Origin: Limnospira fusiformis SAG 85.79
GTDB lineage: Bacteria; Cyanobacteriota; Cyanobacteriia; Cyanobacteriales; Microcoleaceae
Assembly: GCF_012516315.1 (NCBI RefSeq)
Contig: NZ_CP051185.1
Location: 1,725,403 to 1,789,402, forward strand
DNA: 64,000 nt
Direction: 5' to 3'
Each line of letters starts with the position of its first letter. Position 1 is the stretch's first letter. Shown here piece after piece: positions 36,525 to 45,753 of the stretch. The position numbers and the translations under genes are program-made. The notes beneath the pieces are model-generated. The model had not been told where the DNA came from and did not search any database. It was given only the letters and a program-made list of their open reading frames with translations.

Positions 36525-36679
36525 AGTAACCTATTGTTGATTCATCTGCGAGGTATGGATGATGGTTGATTTAGTATTTTCACAATCTAAATATCATAGC
36601 GATCGCCCATCTAAACTCTAGGAAAATCTCAACATTTATAGATAGCAAATCGCTATAATTTCGGAGGAGTCAAAAAACC

Positions 36680-37732
36680 GTGCATAAAATTCCTGTAACC
36701 ATTATCACCGGATTTTTAGGGGCTGGAAAAACCACCCTGATCCGCCATTTACTGCAAAATAACCAAGGTCGTCGGATCGCGGTATTAGTCAATGAATTTG
36801 GCGAAGTAGGTATTGATGGCGAAATCCTCAAATCTTGCCAAGTTTGTGACGAAGAAGAAACGGAAACTAATATCATCGAATTAGCGAATGGTTGTCTGTG
36901 TTGCACCGTCCAGGAAGAGTTTTTGCCGACTATGCAAGAACTACTTAAACGCCAAGATGCGATTGATTCGATATTAATAGAAACCTCTGGTTTGGCTTTA
37001 CCAAAGCCACTGGTTCAAGCCTTCCGATGGCCGGAAATTCGCACGAAAGCGACGGTAGATGGTGTGATTACGGTAGTTGATAGTGAAGCCCTAGCCAATG
37101 GTCAACTGGTGGGAGATTTAGAGGCTTTAGAAAAGCAGCGTCAAGCGGATGAAACTTTGGAACATGAAACACCAATCGAGGAGTTATTTGAAGACCAGTT
37201 AGCTTGTGCTGATTTGGTACTTTTGACGAAAGGCGATCGCATTGATGAAGAGTCTCAGCAGCGGGTTCAACAATGGCTAAAACAGGAGTTAACCCCAGGA
37301 GTGCAGACGGTTTCCTGTCAGCAAGGTAAAATTTCGGCTGACATATTATTAGGCTTTAATGCAGCGGTAGAAGACCATCTGGACAGTCGCCCTAGTCACC
37401 ATGACCAGGAAGAAGAACACGAACACGATGATGATATCAATGCTGTGCATTTAGTCTTAGATCCAGTTAAGGACTCCGCCAGTTTAGTTAATCAATTAAA
37501 AGCGATCGCCCAGCAGTGGGAAATCTACCGCATCAAAGGTTTTATAGCCGTAGCAAATAAACCCATGCGGATGGTAGTTCAAGGAGTCGGAAACCGATTT
37601 GATACCTTCTTCGATCGCCCCTGGAAAGCCGACGAACCTCGCCAAACTCAACTGGTGTTTATTGGTCGTAGTCTTAATCAAGAACAAATAGCCACTTCTT
37701 TGCAGTCAGAAACCATGGCGTTAAACAGGTAG
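36680..37732 (+). CDS. cobW: CobW-type metal-chaperone GTPase
   Basis: 350 residues. G1 GFLGAGKTT near residue 11, the metal-binding GCLCC near 73, the switch/Walker B segment ETSGLA near 100 and the TKGD G4 motif near 183. A His/Asp/Glu-rich stretch (SHHDQEEEHEHDDD) near 235-248 is a likely metal store. The C-terminal CobW_C domain is complete. CobW proteins deliver Co2+ for cobalamin synthesis. The cobalamin riboswitch upstream supports cobW rather than a zinc paralogue. GGAGG lies ahead of the start codon, which is GTG. Confidence 0.9.
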   Translation: MHKIPVTIITGFLGAGKTTLIRHLLQNNQGRRIAVLVNEFGEVGIDGEILKSCQVCDEEETETNIIELANGCLCCTVQEEFLPTMQELLKRQDAIDSILIETSGLALPKPLVQAFRWPEIRTKATVDGVITVVDSEALANGQLVGDLEALEKQRQADETLEHETPIEELFEDQLACADLVLLTKGDRIDEESQQRVQQWLKQELTPGVQTVSCQQGKISADILLGFNAAVEDHLDSRPSHHDQEEEHEHDDDINAVHLVLDPVKDSASLVNQLKAIAQQWEIYRIKGFIAVANKPMRMVVQGVGNRFDTFFDRPWKADEPRQTQLVFIGRSLNQEQIATSLQSETMALNR

Positions 37733-38066
37733 AAATCTTATCAATTTTGGTGATTTTAATAATGCGATCGTCCTTATTTAAACAGTAGTAAAATTCACAG
37801 CGTCGCCAAAATAGCCCCAATACAACCACACTTTACGCTACTTTCCGTCTCGTCTCCATCCCACCTTCTCCTCCTAATACCATATTGCGTCCCCCAGGTA
37901 TTCCCCATCTAGTTCACTCTCTAAGTCATGATAGGTTTACCTTTGGATACCCACATTTGATCAATGGTTCGCAAATTCTGACAGAAAAACTGTTTAATCA
38001 TCTATGGTTCAAAAACGAACAATTGAGGAATTGCATCAGTCAGCATCTTTATTCTAGCCAAAGTTT

Positions 38067-39050
38067 TTGGTTCAACAACAACTCGAACAGAGTATTATCC
38101 CGGTGCTGATTGAAACCCAACAGCAGTTTCTCTCAATTCTAGCCTTGGAATTAGAAAATCCCCTAGATATATTTACCACTTTAGAAATATCAAAGCTCTC
38201 TGCTAATTTATTCCTCAAACACCTTCTGATCTTAGCAGATTTTGGAGGTGAAAAACTACAACGTTTAAATCAAGAGTTTGATTTATTGTTCCCCGATGGA
38301 GAATTAGAGTATATTTGGAACAACACTCAATTTTGTTATCGTTTTCAGGTGTTACCCATATCAGGAATATTATCAAACCAAAAACTCAACGTTTCCAGCC
38401 AGAAATTACTGTTAAGGAAACAAACTCTGTCTGAAGTTTATAAAGATATTATTGTCGTCCTCCTGTTTGCTGGAGATTCAACAAATCCTAAAATTTCTGG
38501 CATTTTTAAGACTTGGGGATGTCAGATTGGACAATTAATGGGTAAGTATGATGAACTTTCCGAGTTTATACGCCAGCGTTATATTTATCTAAGCCGTATT
38601 ACCGCAGGAGCTAAAAGTAATGATTTAGGTCAGCTTTTGCAACGTCATATATATCAATATTTAGGTAAAAATTTAAATCAAAATGATATTAATATCAACC
38701 TCAATTCTACCATCCCTGGAGTCAGTCATAAGCAAACAGGAAAAAGAGACACTAACTTTGATATTGTCGTAAGTAAAGGTGAAAAATATATAGCAATTGA
38801 AATTAGCTTTCAGGAAACCACAAATAGCACAATTGAGCGGAAAGCGGGTCAAGCAAAATCAAGATTTGAGCAGATTGATGGCTTGGGTTACAAGATTATT
38901 TATATTATTGATGGAGTCGGTAACTTCCAACGCCAATCTGCTCTGAATACCATTGATGAGTATAGCCACTTGCTTCTGGCATTTTCTGAGTCAGAACTGA
39001 ATTACTTACACTACTTTATTCTCGACTTTATAGAAAATGAAAACCGTTAA
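38067..39050 (+). CDS. Type II restriction endonuclease-like protein with interrupted N-terminus
   Basis: 327 residues from TTG 38067. A PD-(D/E)xK-type core is likely at FDIVVSKGEKYIAIEISFQE near residue 228. It overlaps the following C5-methyltransferase gene by 14 bases, the classical restriction-modification layout. The same frame extends 21 codons upstream to ATG 38004 but is broken by TAG at 38055-38057; the upstream residues (MVQKRTIEELHQSASLF) continue smoothly into the downstream ones. Neither start has a good ribosome site. The gene may be silenced or truncated. Specificity cannot be read. Confidence 0.65.
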   Translation: MVQQQLEQSIIPVLIETQQQFLSILALELENPLDIFTTLEISKLSANLFLKHLLILADFGGEKLQRLNQEFDLLFPDGELEYIWNNTQFCYRFQVLPISGILSNQKLNVSSQKLLLRKQTLSEVYKDIIVVLLFAGDSTNPKISGIFKTWGCQIGQLMGKYDELSEFIRQRYIYLSRITAGAKSNDLGQLLQRHIYQYLGKNLNQNDININLNSTIPGVSHKQTGKRDTNFDIVVSKGEKYIAIEISFQETTNSTIERKAGQAKSRFEQIDGLGYKIIYIIDGVGNFQRQSALNTIDEYSHLLLAFSESELNYLHYFILDFIENENR

Positions 39051-40326
39051 ATTTATAGATTTATTCGCCGGAATTGGGGGATTGCGCCTCGGCTTTGAAC
39101 AGGCGCTTGAGTCTTTAGGTTGCATTCCTGATTGTCTCCTCAGTAGTGAAATTGATGGGGATGCTAGACAGGTTTATCAAGCTAACTTTTCCGAAACTCC
39201 CCAAGGCGATATTCAGACCATTCCCTCCCTTCCCCCCCATCATGTTTTGCTGGCTGGATTTCCCTGTCAAAGTTTTTCATACGCCGGGAAAAAAGCTGGT
39301 TTTGGAGATACACGGGGAACCTTGTTTTTTGAGATTTTACGTCTCATGGATAGCCAACAACCCCAGGCTTTTATTTTTGAGAATGTTCGCGGTTTAGTCA
39401 CCCATGACCAAGGGAAAACTATCAACACAATTCGCCAAAAAATGCAAGAGCGTGGTTATAGTTTTGACCTATTTTTACTGAATAGCTCCAACTATGGTGT
39501 TCCCCAAAATCGCGTCCGAGCCTATATGATGGGTGTTCTGAACCAAACCCCTCACTTCAACCTAGTGTCAGATTTGGGTGCTAAGGATTCTCACTCTTAT
39601 GAGTCCGGTCAACTGTCTCTATTTTCTGCGCCTAAACCTTCCTGTAAAGTCAGAGATATTTTAGAGGATAATCCCCCCCACCATTATGATTGTTCTGCGG
39701 AATTTACAACGGCGTTACGCACCTTTCTTCGCGGAAACTTAGAGAAATTACATGGCGTGAGACTGATTGACTATCGTGGGGGAAACTCAATTCACTCTTG
39801 GGAGTTGGGGTTACGGGGAGACTGTACCCCCCAGGAAATTGACCTGATGAATCGCTTGATTACTAAACGCCGCCATAAGGTTTTTGGTCAACATCAAGAT
39901 GGGAAGTTACTTACCAAGGCTCAAATTGCTAGTTTTTATACCCATCCTAATTTAGCGCAATTATTAGCCTCTTTAGTTGACAAAAACTATCTGCAACTTA
40001 TTGATGATAAATATAAGCCAGTGGCGGGTAATTTTTCCTTTGAAGTATATAAGTTTCTCGACCCCGATAAAATATCGGTGACTTTGGTGGCTAGTGATGG
40101 GAACCGATTGGGGGTATATTATGGGGGAAGAGTCCGTCGAATTACTCCCCGTGAGGCGGCGCGTTTACAGGGGTTTCCAGATTCTTTTCAACTTCACCCC
40201 AATCAGAATAAGGCTTATCGTCAGTTGGGAAATTCGGTTACCATTCCGGTGGTTAAAGCGATCGCTCAAGAGTTGTTACTAAACTTAATACCAACAGCTA
40301 AGACCCCATTTCTTGGGAAACCATAA
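39037..40326 (+). CDS. DNA (cytosine-5) methyltransferase, type II
   Basis: 429 residues. Motif I FIDLFAGIGGLRLGFE near residue 6, catalytic motif IV GFPCQSFSYAG near 74, motif VI ENVRG near 118, motif VIII QNRVRAYMMGV near 158, and motifs IX-X RITPREAARLQGFPD and QLGNSV near the end. The region between VIII and IX (about 190-340) is the target recognition domain. All catalytic residues are present, so the enzyme should methylate a specific site and protect against the partner nuclease. Recognition sequence unknown. Confidence 0.93.
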   Translation: MKTVKFIDLFAGIGGLRLGFEQALESLGCIPDCLLSSEIDGDARQVYQANFSETPQGDIQTIPSLPPHHVLLAGFPCQSFSYAGKKAGFGDTRGTLFFEILRLMDSQQPQAFIFENVRGLVTHDQGKTINTIRQKMQERGYSFDLFLLNSSNYGVPQNRVRAYMMGVLNQTPHFNLVSDLGAKDSHSYESGQLSLFSAPKPSCKVRDILEDNPPHHYDCSAEFTTALRTFLRGNLEKLHGVRLIDYRGGNSIHSWELGLRGDCTPQEIDLMNRLITKRRHKVFGQHQDGKLLTKAQIASFYTHPNLAQLLASLVDKNYLQLIDDKYKPVAGNFSFEVYKFLDPDKISVTLVASDGNRLGVYYGGRVRRITPREAARLQGFPDSFQLHPNQNKAYRQLGNSVTIPVVKAIAQELLLNLIPTAKTPFLGKP

Positions 40327-40396
40327 ATTTCCCTAAGCATTGGTAAAATCCCCTAATTAATAGTAGATAATATCGACAGAAAATTGTGGGATTCAT

Positions 40397-41269
40397 TTAC
40401 ATTATACCAGATTGCTGGATGGCTTGATTCAGTGATGCGGAAATGTTAAGATATTCTGACCATTGCCAAAGATAGTCTAAGTCGAGGCGTTCTCGTTGTA
40501 TTTTCAGCACACCTAATATATCTCGCCATTGTTTCTGGGATTCGTTTTGGGCAATTCTCATCCAGACCAGCTTTTGTAATATGGTATCTTCTGGAGTGCA
40601 AAGATAAAAGGCTTGTTCTGGGTTTTCTTCCGGGACATAGAGTTGACGGCGGTTCATTTGGGAACGAGAAAAATCATCGCTTCGGGAGATGAAAATATCG
40701 GCTTTTTCGAGAGATTCAAAATTGATTAAGTTCAAGTAACTGCTGACACCTAATATGGCATCTTTTACCGCGACATCACTGACATAAAAATCCGAGCTGA
40801 ATGTTTCGATGAAAACTTCGACTTGAGATAATTCGAGATAAATAACCAAGTCAATATCTTGGGTGAATCTGGCTTCACCTTGTAGGGAACTGGCGACGGA
40901 ACCGCCGATATAGTAGGGGATATTTAAGAGATTGAGTTTGTCGATAATTTTATAGGCGATCGCGATGGGATCTTCTATCATCAATGGCTCCCTTTCATCA
41001 AACAGGTTATTATCACTATAAGTAGCAAACAGTTCCCCCCAGCGTCTGCGGACGTACAGTTGTTTGAATGTCAAATTGTCGCCATTGGGGGATTGTTGGT
41101 GAATTCCCCAGCAGACCAATTTTAGACCCCGTTGGATGATCCGTTTGAGAAATGCCAGTTTTTGACTGGCGCTGAGTTGACACGACCGCCCAAATTGCAT
41201 CAATTCCGCATCGATGCTGGTATCTTCTGATTGGGTTTTGTAATGGGTTAAATTTAGGTGCGATCGCAT
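40397..41269 (-). CDS. Nucleotidyltransferase-fold protein with N-terminal extension
   Basis: 290 residues. From residue 97 it is a nucleotidyltransferase domain: YYIGGSVASSLQGEARFTQDIDLVI has the GG-S and D-x-D pattern. Such domains occur in AbiE-type and MNT-type antitoxin/toxin systems. The first 96 residues (LSASQKLAFLKRIIQRG, YVRRRWGELFATY) look like a separate domain, possibly a second gene fused here. Another frame starting at ATG 41315 reads MSNPETVEIRLSGII and runs to the same junction, so the true start may lie upstream with a one-base shift. No partner is obvious. Confidence 0.6.
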   Translation of the reverse strand: MRSHLNLTHYKTQSEDTSIDAELMQFGRSCQLSASQKLAFLKRIIQRGLKLVCWGIHQQSPNGDNLTFKQLYVRRRWGELFATYSDNNLFDEREPLMIEDPIAIAYKIIDKLNLLNIPYYIGGSVASSLQGEARFTQDIDLVIYLELSQVEVFIETFSSDFYVSDVAVKDAILGVSSYLNLINFESLEKADIFISRSDDFSRSQMNRRQLYVPEENPEQAFYLCTPEDTILQKLVWMRIAQNESQKQWRDILGVLKIQRERLDLDYLWQWSEYLNISASLNQAIQQSGIM

Positions 41270-41508
41270 TAATGATACCCGATAATCTTATCTCTACTGT
41301 CTCTGGATTGCTCATCCGATTCTCTCTTATATCCCCCACTTCTCGACCCATTCATATTGGTGAGTTAAGCTGAGTGGGATGCTTCCCTCTGCTTCTATGG
41401 CTGGTTTATCCGCCTCTAAATTGATGCACTTTTGGCAACGTTATCGGCTTGGGAATTATCGCCACAGTCTTGAATAGCGATCGCAGTTATCCGCGATCGC
41501 CGTTGATT

Positions 41509-42342
41509 TTAATCTTTAACCGAGCCGAGTTTTTCCACATCTTCCACGGACAAGGACAAAGCCTCAGCTACTTGCTGTATACTTAAACCCCTTGACAGCA
41601 GTTTAGGAACGGCTTCTCGTTGGCTTTGTTCGGCGCGATCGGCTCGTTGGCGTTCGAGTTTAGCGAGTTCGCTACCAGTGAGCAATAAATTACCCTGGTT
41701 ATCCCACCACCGTAACCATTGCTGGGTCTGATTTTGATAGCTACCTTCCCACACGCCTAACTCGACTCCCATAGTGGCGATCGGGTAACGTCCGCGATCG
41801 TTGGCTTCCCAGCGATCATAGCGACCACCCACCCAGCGATAAACCTCTAACTCATGGGTTTGAATCAGATAAATGACATAATAGGGAATGCGAATAATCT
41901 GCTCATAAGCCCAAAATTTTCCAGGTCTTTGGTTAACGCCTTCTGGCGATCGAGAGAGGGGGGTTTTGTCTCGTTGTTCCGAACCATCACCGCTGGTTAA
42001 TTCAATGGCAATAAAGGGAGCGGCATACTCCCGCCATAATACATAAGAACGGCGATATTGACCATCTAATTGCGGTGGCACATTGGGAACATAGAACCAA
42101 TCTGGGGCTTCGGCACCCCGTTCCGGCGGGTCAGTTTCCCGCCAATAAATGCCGGAATTTTGACCGATCGCATATTGTCCATTGGGGTGGAGGGTTTGCA
42201 ATGTACTTTCCAGAGAATCGGTCAATAAAATACTCTGGGGATGTTTGAAAAAGTTTTGTGTAAAGGTACCGTCGGATTCAGGTAATTGGGTATGATCGGG
42301 AAAAGCCGGCGGTACTATTGTCGGGTCTGGGCTTTGAGTCAT
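41509..42342 (-). CDS. Uma2-family (PD-(D/E)xK-like) protein
   Basis: 277 residues. The central part APDWFYVPNVPP...PFIAIELTSGDGSEQRDKT...YYVIY is typical of the Uma2/DUF820 restriction-endonuclease-like fold, abundant in cyanobacteria. The C-terminal 60 residues are an Arg/Glu-rich helix followed by LLSRGLSIQQVAEALSLSVEDVEKL, a helix-turn-helix-like tail common in this family. Cellular role is not known. It stands alone. Confidence 0.75.
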   Translation of the reverse strand: MTQSPDPTIVPPAFPDHTQLPESDGTFTQNFFKHPQSILLTDSLESTLQTLHPNGQYAIGQNSGIYWRETDPPERGAEAPDWFYVPNVPPQLDGQYRRSYVLWREYAAPFIAIELTSGDGSEQRDKTPLSRSPEGVNQRPGKFWAYEQIIRIPYYVIYLIQTHELEVYRWVGGRYDRWEANDRGRYPIATMGVELGVWEGSYQNQTQQWLRWWDNQGNLLLTGSELAKLERQRADRAEQSQREAVPKLLSRGLSIQQVAEALSLSVEDVEKLGSVKD

Positions 42343-42425
42343 GTCGATCCGTTGGTGAAAGGAGAGAAACTGAGAAAGTTCATTTCATTATAGCAATTTC
42401 AGCTAAGGGTAGCTAAGTCCTCTTT

Positions 42426-42653
42426 TTATTCGGACTCCGATTGTTGGTTGGATATGTCTCCAGAAATTTGATTTTCCTTTATTAAACTAAGTGCGATCGA
42501 TGCCTCCGTTTCCCGTGGCTTTATTGCTGACTGGGAATCCTTACCCTTGGGCAGTTTAATCGGATTGGGAATAGTTGCTAAAGTCAGGGCGCGAGGGGTA
42601 CTTGTCAGAGCCTTCAAGTCTTGTAAAAAACTCCGCTTATACTGCCTTTTCAT
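42426..42653 (-). pseudogene. Probably decayed RelE-type toxin gene
   Basis: 75 codons. The first 16 residues MKRQYKRSFLQDLKAL are a textbook RelE/ParE-type start, but the rest has none of the family core strands or the terminal basic/aromatic segment and reads as unrelated sequence. A deletion or frameshift after codon 16 is likely. The antitoxin gene ends in an ATGA overlap with its start. Confidence 0.5.
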
Positions 42654-42853
42654 TCTTTCTCAAGTTCAGCTAGGGCGGCTTCCAAGTCCAAGGAAGTTTC
42701 ATTTTTGACTTCCATCATGGCTTGATAAAGTCCCTCTTGTTCAATAACTTCTAGCAGTCGCTGATAATCACTGAAATCCAAGATGACTTTACGAATTTGA
42801 CCAGAAACATCTGTAATCAATTCTTGGACAAATGGATATTGTTCTGCTTGCAT
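42650..42853 (-). CDS. Antitoxin, RelB/StbD-like
   Basis: 67 residues, acidic, with the segment VQELITDVSGQIRKVILDFSD and a helical acidic tail (LDLEAALAELEKE). This matches small cyanobacterial antitoxins paired with RelE-type toxins. The next gene starts inside its stop codon but is damaged, so this antitoxin may now be an orphan. Confidence 0.65.
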   Translation of the reverse strand: MQAEQYPFVQELITDVSGQIRKVILDFSDYQRLLEVIEQEGLYQAMMEVKNETSLDLEAALAELEKE

Positions 42854-43190
42854 ATTCTCTTTCTCAATTCACTTTATCCGCAAATTTTACTGATAAAAAT
42901 AACACAAACTTAGGCAGCAGGTTTTCCCGGGAAGACTCTTCACGGTAATTCCGGCATCCTCAAGCGTTATTCCCGTCCCCGCCAGGGATACTCACCGTGC
43001 TGACAGCCTTTTCTCAAATTATAATCAGTTTATCCCAAATACAGAGGGGCGATCTATGCTTCATACCGAGTACGGGCGAATTGCTATTGGCTCCTACAAG
43101 AAACCCGGTTTCTGAAAGCAGAGACTTTATCCAGTTATGCTTCGCCCTTTATGAGATTAATCTAAAAACCACTCTAAAGCGGTCTGAAAT
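42854..43190. other. 337-base gap without a supported gene
   Basis: GC-rich at 42915-43000 and holding a partial AGAAACCCGGTTTCT element at 43082-43096. On the minus strand 42910-42995 there is a GGGACGGGAA-rich stretch that resembles insertion-sequence tails, but nothing decisive. Confidence 0.3.
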
Positions 43191-43330
43191 ATGATGAAAG
43201 ACAAGTGCATTGATGAGTTAATTGATATTCTGGAAACTACTACCGATGAGCGGACCCGCAGACGAGCGGCAGAAAACTTAGGTCAAATCGGTAAAGGTAA
43301 GAAAAGCGCAATTTTAACCCCAATTCCTCC
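43191..43330 (+). pseudogene. Fragment of a HEAT-repeat (STAND-type) gene
   Basis: The first 36 codons (DELIDILETTTDERTRRRAA and then ENLGQIGKG) are one HEAT repeat of the same 34-residue type as in the NACHT-HEAT protein at 49.3-53.7 kb. After this the frame is Pro/Thr-rich and unlike protein. No start signal belonging to such a gene is present. The segment 43331-43711 holds further broken coding-like DNA on the minus strand. Confidence 0.6.
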
Positions 43331-43711
43331 CAAATCACCAACCCCAAATTACTATCCTTCCGCAACTACCGCAGCAGAATCGCCTCCCACACCTCATCCC
43401 CCGGCGCAAATACTCCCAACTCCAATAACGATTCGTTTCCTGTTCCACCTTCGACACCTCCTTAACAGCAAGCCCCAAACTCATCAGCATAAAGGGCTGT
43501 GATTAGCTCAAGAATCGCTGGCTTTTAGGGATGGGAATGTCAAATTGATAAAGATCCCAATCAGCAACCGTCGCTCAGTAGCCTATGGTGGGGGGGACTT
43601 CTGACGATTTTTGTAAGTATCTTCTTGGGTTGGGTGGTGAGTCAATTCGTTTACCGATGGTTCACCAACCCAGAAAGAACCCAGAGAAGAGGGGGAGAGG
43701 GGACGTAATCT

Positions 43712-44164
43712 TTAATCGGATATCTGGGTAAGTAAATCGCCGCGAACCCATCCCTGGCGATCGCTTTCGGGAAGCACAACCTTATACCAAATATAACCAT
43801 CCTCAGAATTATCAATGCGATCGACCACCTCCACCACCGTCCCCTCCGATAACCTAGCAATACTTCCAGTGTTGAGAGTAGCCAGTCGGCGAACATTTAC
43901 CCGATTACTCCTAATTCTAGCCTTGGCTCGCGGGTAAAAATCAGCACCCCGAAACTCACCATCAGGAAAATTGCGCCTCACCTCTGGCGGCGTTTCCCCC
44001 TCAAAGCCAGGATTCCCCACTATCGGCTCAAACAGAGCATCCCCATTAGCCTTCAAATCCTTTTCAGCATCAGGCCTGAACGCTAAACCAATAGCGATCG
44101 CACCTACTGCCAGTATAATAGCACCCAGGACAACGAGCCTAATTTTGGGTTTAACCTTCCTCAT
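43712..44164 (-). CDS. Membrane-anchored SH3b-domain protein
   Basis: 150 residues. Basic start and one membrane helix (VVLGAIILAVGAIAIGLAF, residues 11-29), a polar linker, then a bacterial SH3 domain (RVNVRRLATLNTGSIARLSEGTVVEVVDR, then IWYKVVLP and GWVRGDLL) on the extracytoplasmic side, in pieces of the usual order. SH3b domains often bind peptidoglycan. It is divergent from the lysS-like gene, 111 bases away. Confidence 0.75.
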   Translation of the reverse strand: MRKVKPKIRLVVLGAIILAVGAIAIGLAFRPDAEKDLKANGDALFEPIVGNPGFEGETPPEVRRNFPDGEFRGADFYPRAKARIRSNRVNVRRLATLNTGSIARLSEGTVVEVVDRIDNSEDGYIWYKVVLPESDRQGWVRGDLLTQISD

Positions 44165-44275
44165 GGGATCAATAACTGTTAACCACAGTAACTGGTCAAT
44201 TATCCGGTTCTTCTGATCTTCATGATCGCTATGATATGAGATCCTAGGACTCTAATCTATAATGTAATTTCCGAA

Positions 44276-45253
44276 ATGCCTGAGAATCCAACCCGCAACG
44301 AATTAGAAGTTCGTGCCAAAAAAGTCGAAGAATTGCGTAGTCAGGGTATTGAACCCTATCCTAGCGTAGCTTTTGAGCGATCGCACCTCGCCCAAGAAAT
44401 TCACGATCACTTTTCCCAACCACAACACCAACTCGCCAACGGAGAAGCCGACCCCCAAGCACTTCCCCTGCGAGTCTGTGGTCGCATCACCTTCAAACGT
44501 GATAGCGGTAGTATTGGCTTTATTGGCTTAACCGACGCATCAGCAACCATTCAACTCAAAATCGAGAAAAAACTCGTCACAGGCGACCCCGGTTTAACAT
44601 TCAACCAAATTAAAAAACTTCTCGATATTGGCGACTTTATCGGAGTCGAGGGTATTGGCTGCCGCACCAACCGGGGGGAACTCTCCATTCAAGTGTCCCG
44701 CCTTGACGTGATCTCCAAAGCTACCATACCCTTCCCCGACTCCTACTATGGCATCAATGACCCCGAACTCTGTCGCCGCCACCGGGAAATAGACCTAGTT
44801 AGTAATCCCACATCCCTACAGCGGTTTAAACTCCGTAGCCGCATTATCCGCAGCATTCGCACCTATCTATGGAATGCCGGATTTGATGAAATTGAAACCC
44901 CCGTCCTCCAGACTATTTATGGCGGCGCGGCGGCGCGACCCTTTATCACCCATCACAATGCCCTAGATATTGATTTATACTTGCGTATTGCTACCGAATT
45001 GTTCTTAAAACGTGCCGTTTGTGGCGGTATGGAAAAGGTTTTCGAGATTGGTCGTGTCTTTCGTAACGAGGGAATTGATAGCACCCATAACCCAGAATTT
45101 ACCTCCATTGAAGTCTATCAAGCCTATGCTGACTATTTCCAAATTATGGCCTTAGTTGAAGACTTAATCTGTGCCGTGGCTACAACGGGCGCAGTTACCC
45201 CGTTTCAAATCAAAGCATGGTCGGCAGGCTTTGAGTTATCCTGCCAACGTTAA
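44276..45253 (+). pseudogene. lysS: 3'-truncated class II lysyl-tRNA synthetase gene
   Basis: 325 residues against roughly 500 for the full enzyme. Present: the OB-fold anticodon-binding domain (RITFKRDSGSIGFIGLTDAS...) broken into its usual strands, motif 1, and motif 2 with FRNEGIDSTHNPEFTSIE. Absent: everything after LICAVAT, including motif 3 (GxGxDR) needed for ATP binding. The last 24 residues are foreign. It is not EpmA, which lacks the N-terminal domain. Translation can start at ATG 44276, but aminoacylation is not possible from this product. An intact lysS must exist elsewhere, unless this is an assembly artefact. Confidence 0.85.
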
Positions 45254-45302
45254 GTTTGCAGGAGACTATCTCAAAGTACCGGGGAAAATTGGATTACTCT
45301 AA
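45184..45302 (+). other. Scar sequence with possible TnpB fragment
   Basis: Foreign DNA between the broken ends of lysS and the convergent toxin gene. In one frame it reads YPANVKFAGDYLKVPGKIG then a stop, which resembles the segment before the RuvC core in IS200/IS605 TnpB proteins. The short length makes this tentative. Confidence 0.3.
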
Positions 45303-45468
45303 CCGACCAATACCTTTTCCCCAGTTTTTTGAAATGGAGAGACGGATGAGACGGGTCAGATTTGAGTAAGTTGTAGCATTCATCGGCAGTTGTTTGTACA
45401 GCTTCCGGTAAAGCATGGTAACATTGCCAAAATCGTCGAGTGGTATAGTGCATCAGAGTTCTCGGCAA
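45271..45468 (-). pseudogene. C-terminally truncated RelE-like toxin gene
   Basis: 65 codons. MHYTTRRFWQCYHALPEAVQ and FKKLGKRYWSVRV are typical of cytotoxic RelE/ParE-like translational toxins, but after YWSVRV the normal terminal strands and catalytic residues (YRALAV..., WFWIGSH type) are replaced by IQFSPVL and a stop. The break coincides with the scar that also ends lysS. It overlaps its antitoxin gene by 16 bases. Confidence 0.65.
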
Positions 45469-45653
45469 TGTCCAGATACAAACTCCGCGATCGCCTCTTG
45501 AGCGAGGGCTTCTAAACGACCCTCGGCAATATCCTGTTCTATCTGTTCATCCCACCGTTGATAATCCAAATCAAAGAACCATTGTTTTAGTTTTTCAAAC
45601 TCATGGGATGGCAGGGAGAGAATTGCTTGTTCAATTTCTTTTAGGTTGGACAC
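45453..45653 (-). CDS. Antitoxin partner of the truncated RelE-like toxin
   Basis: 66 residues from GTG 45653, which has AGAGGT seven bases upstream; the ORF extends further but without a ribosome site. Sequence SNLKEIEQAILSLPSHEFEK...DEQIEQDIAEGRLEALAQEA is typical of small cyanobacterial antitoxins with a helical N-terminus and acidic C-terminus. Its toxin appears inactive. Confidence 0.65.
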   Translation of the reverse strand: MSNLKEIEQAILSLPSHEFEKLKQWFFDLDYQRWDEQIEQDIAEGRLEALAQEAIAEFVSGHCREL

Positions 45654-45753
45654 AGTTTTACCTCTGTCGTTGTTGTAGAAATTATAGCTGGGCTGGCAAG
45701 GCATCAGAGTAAACGAGATGCTCTAAAATCGAGAGTTATAGAAACCAATATTC

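Noticed and set aside
44276..45253. EpmA (PoxA/GenX) identity for the 325-residue lysyl-tRNA synthetase-like gene
   Set aside because: EpmA has the same length but lacks the N-terminal OB domain and keeps motif 3; this product has the reverse.
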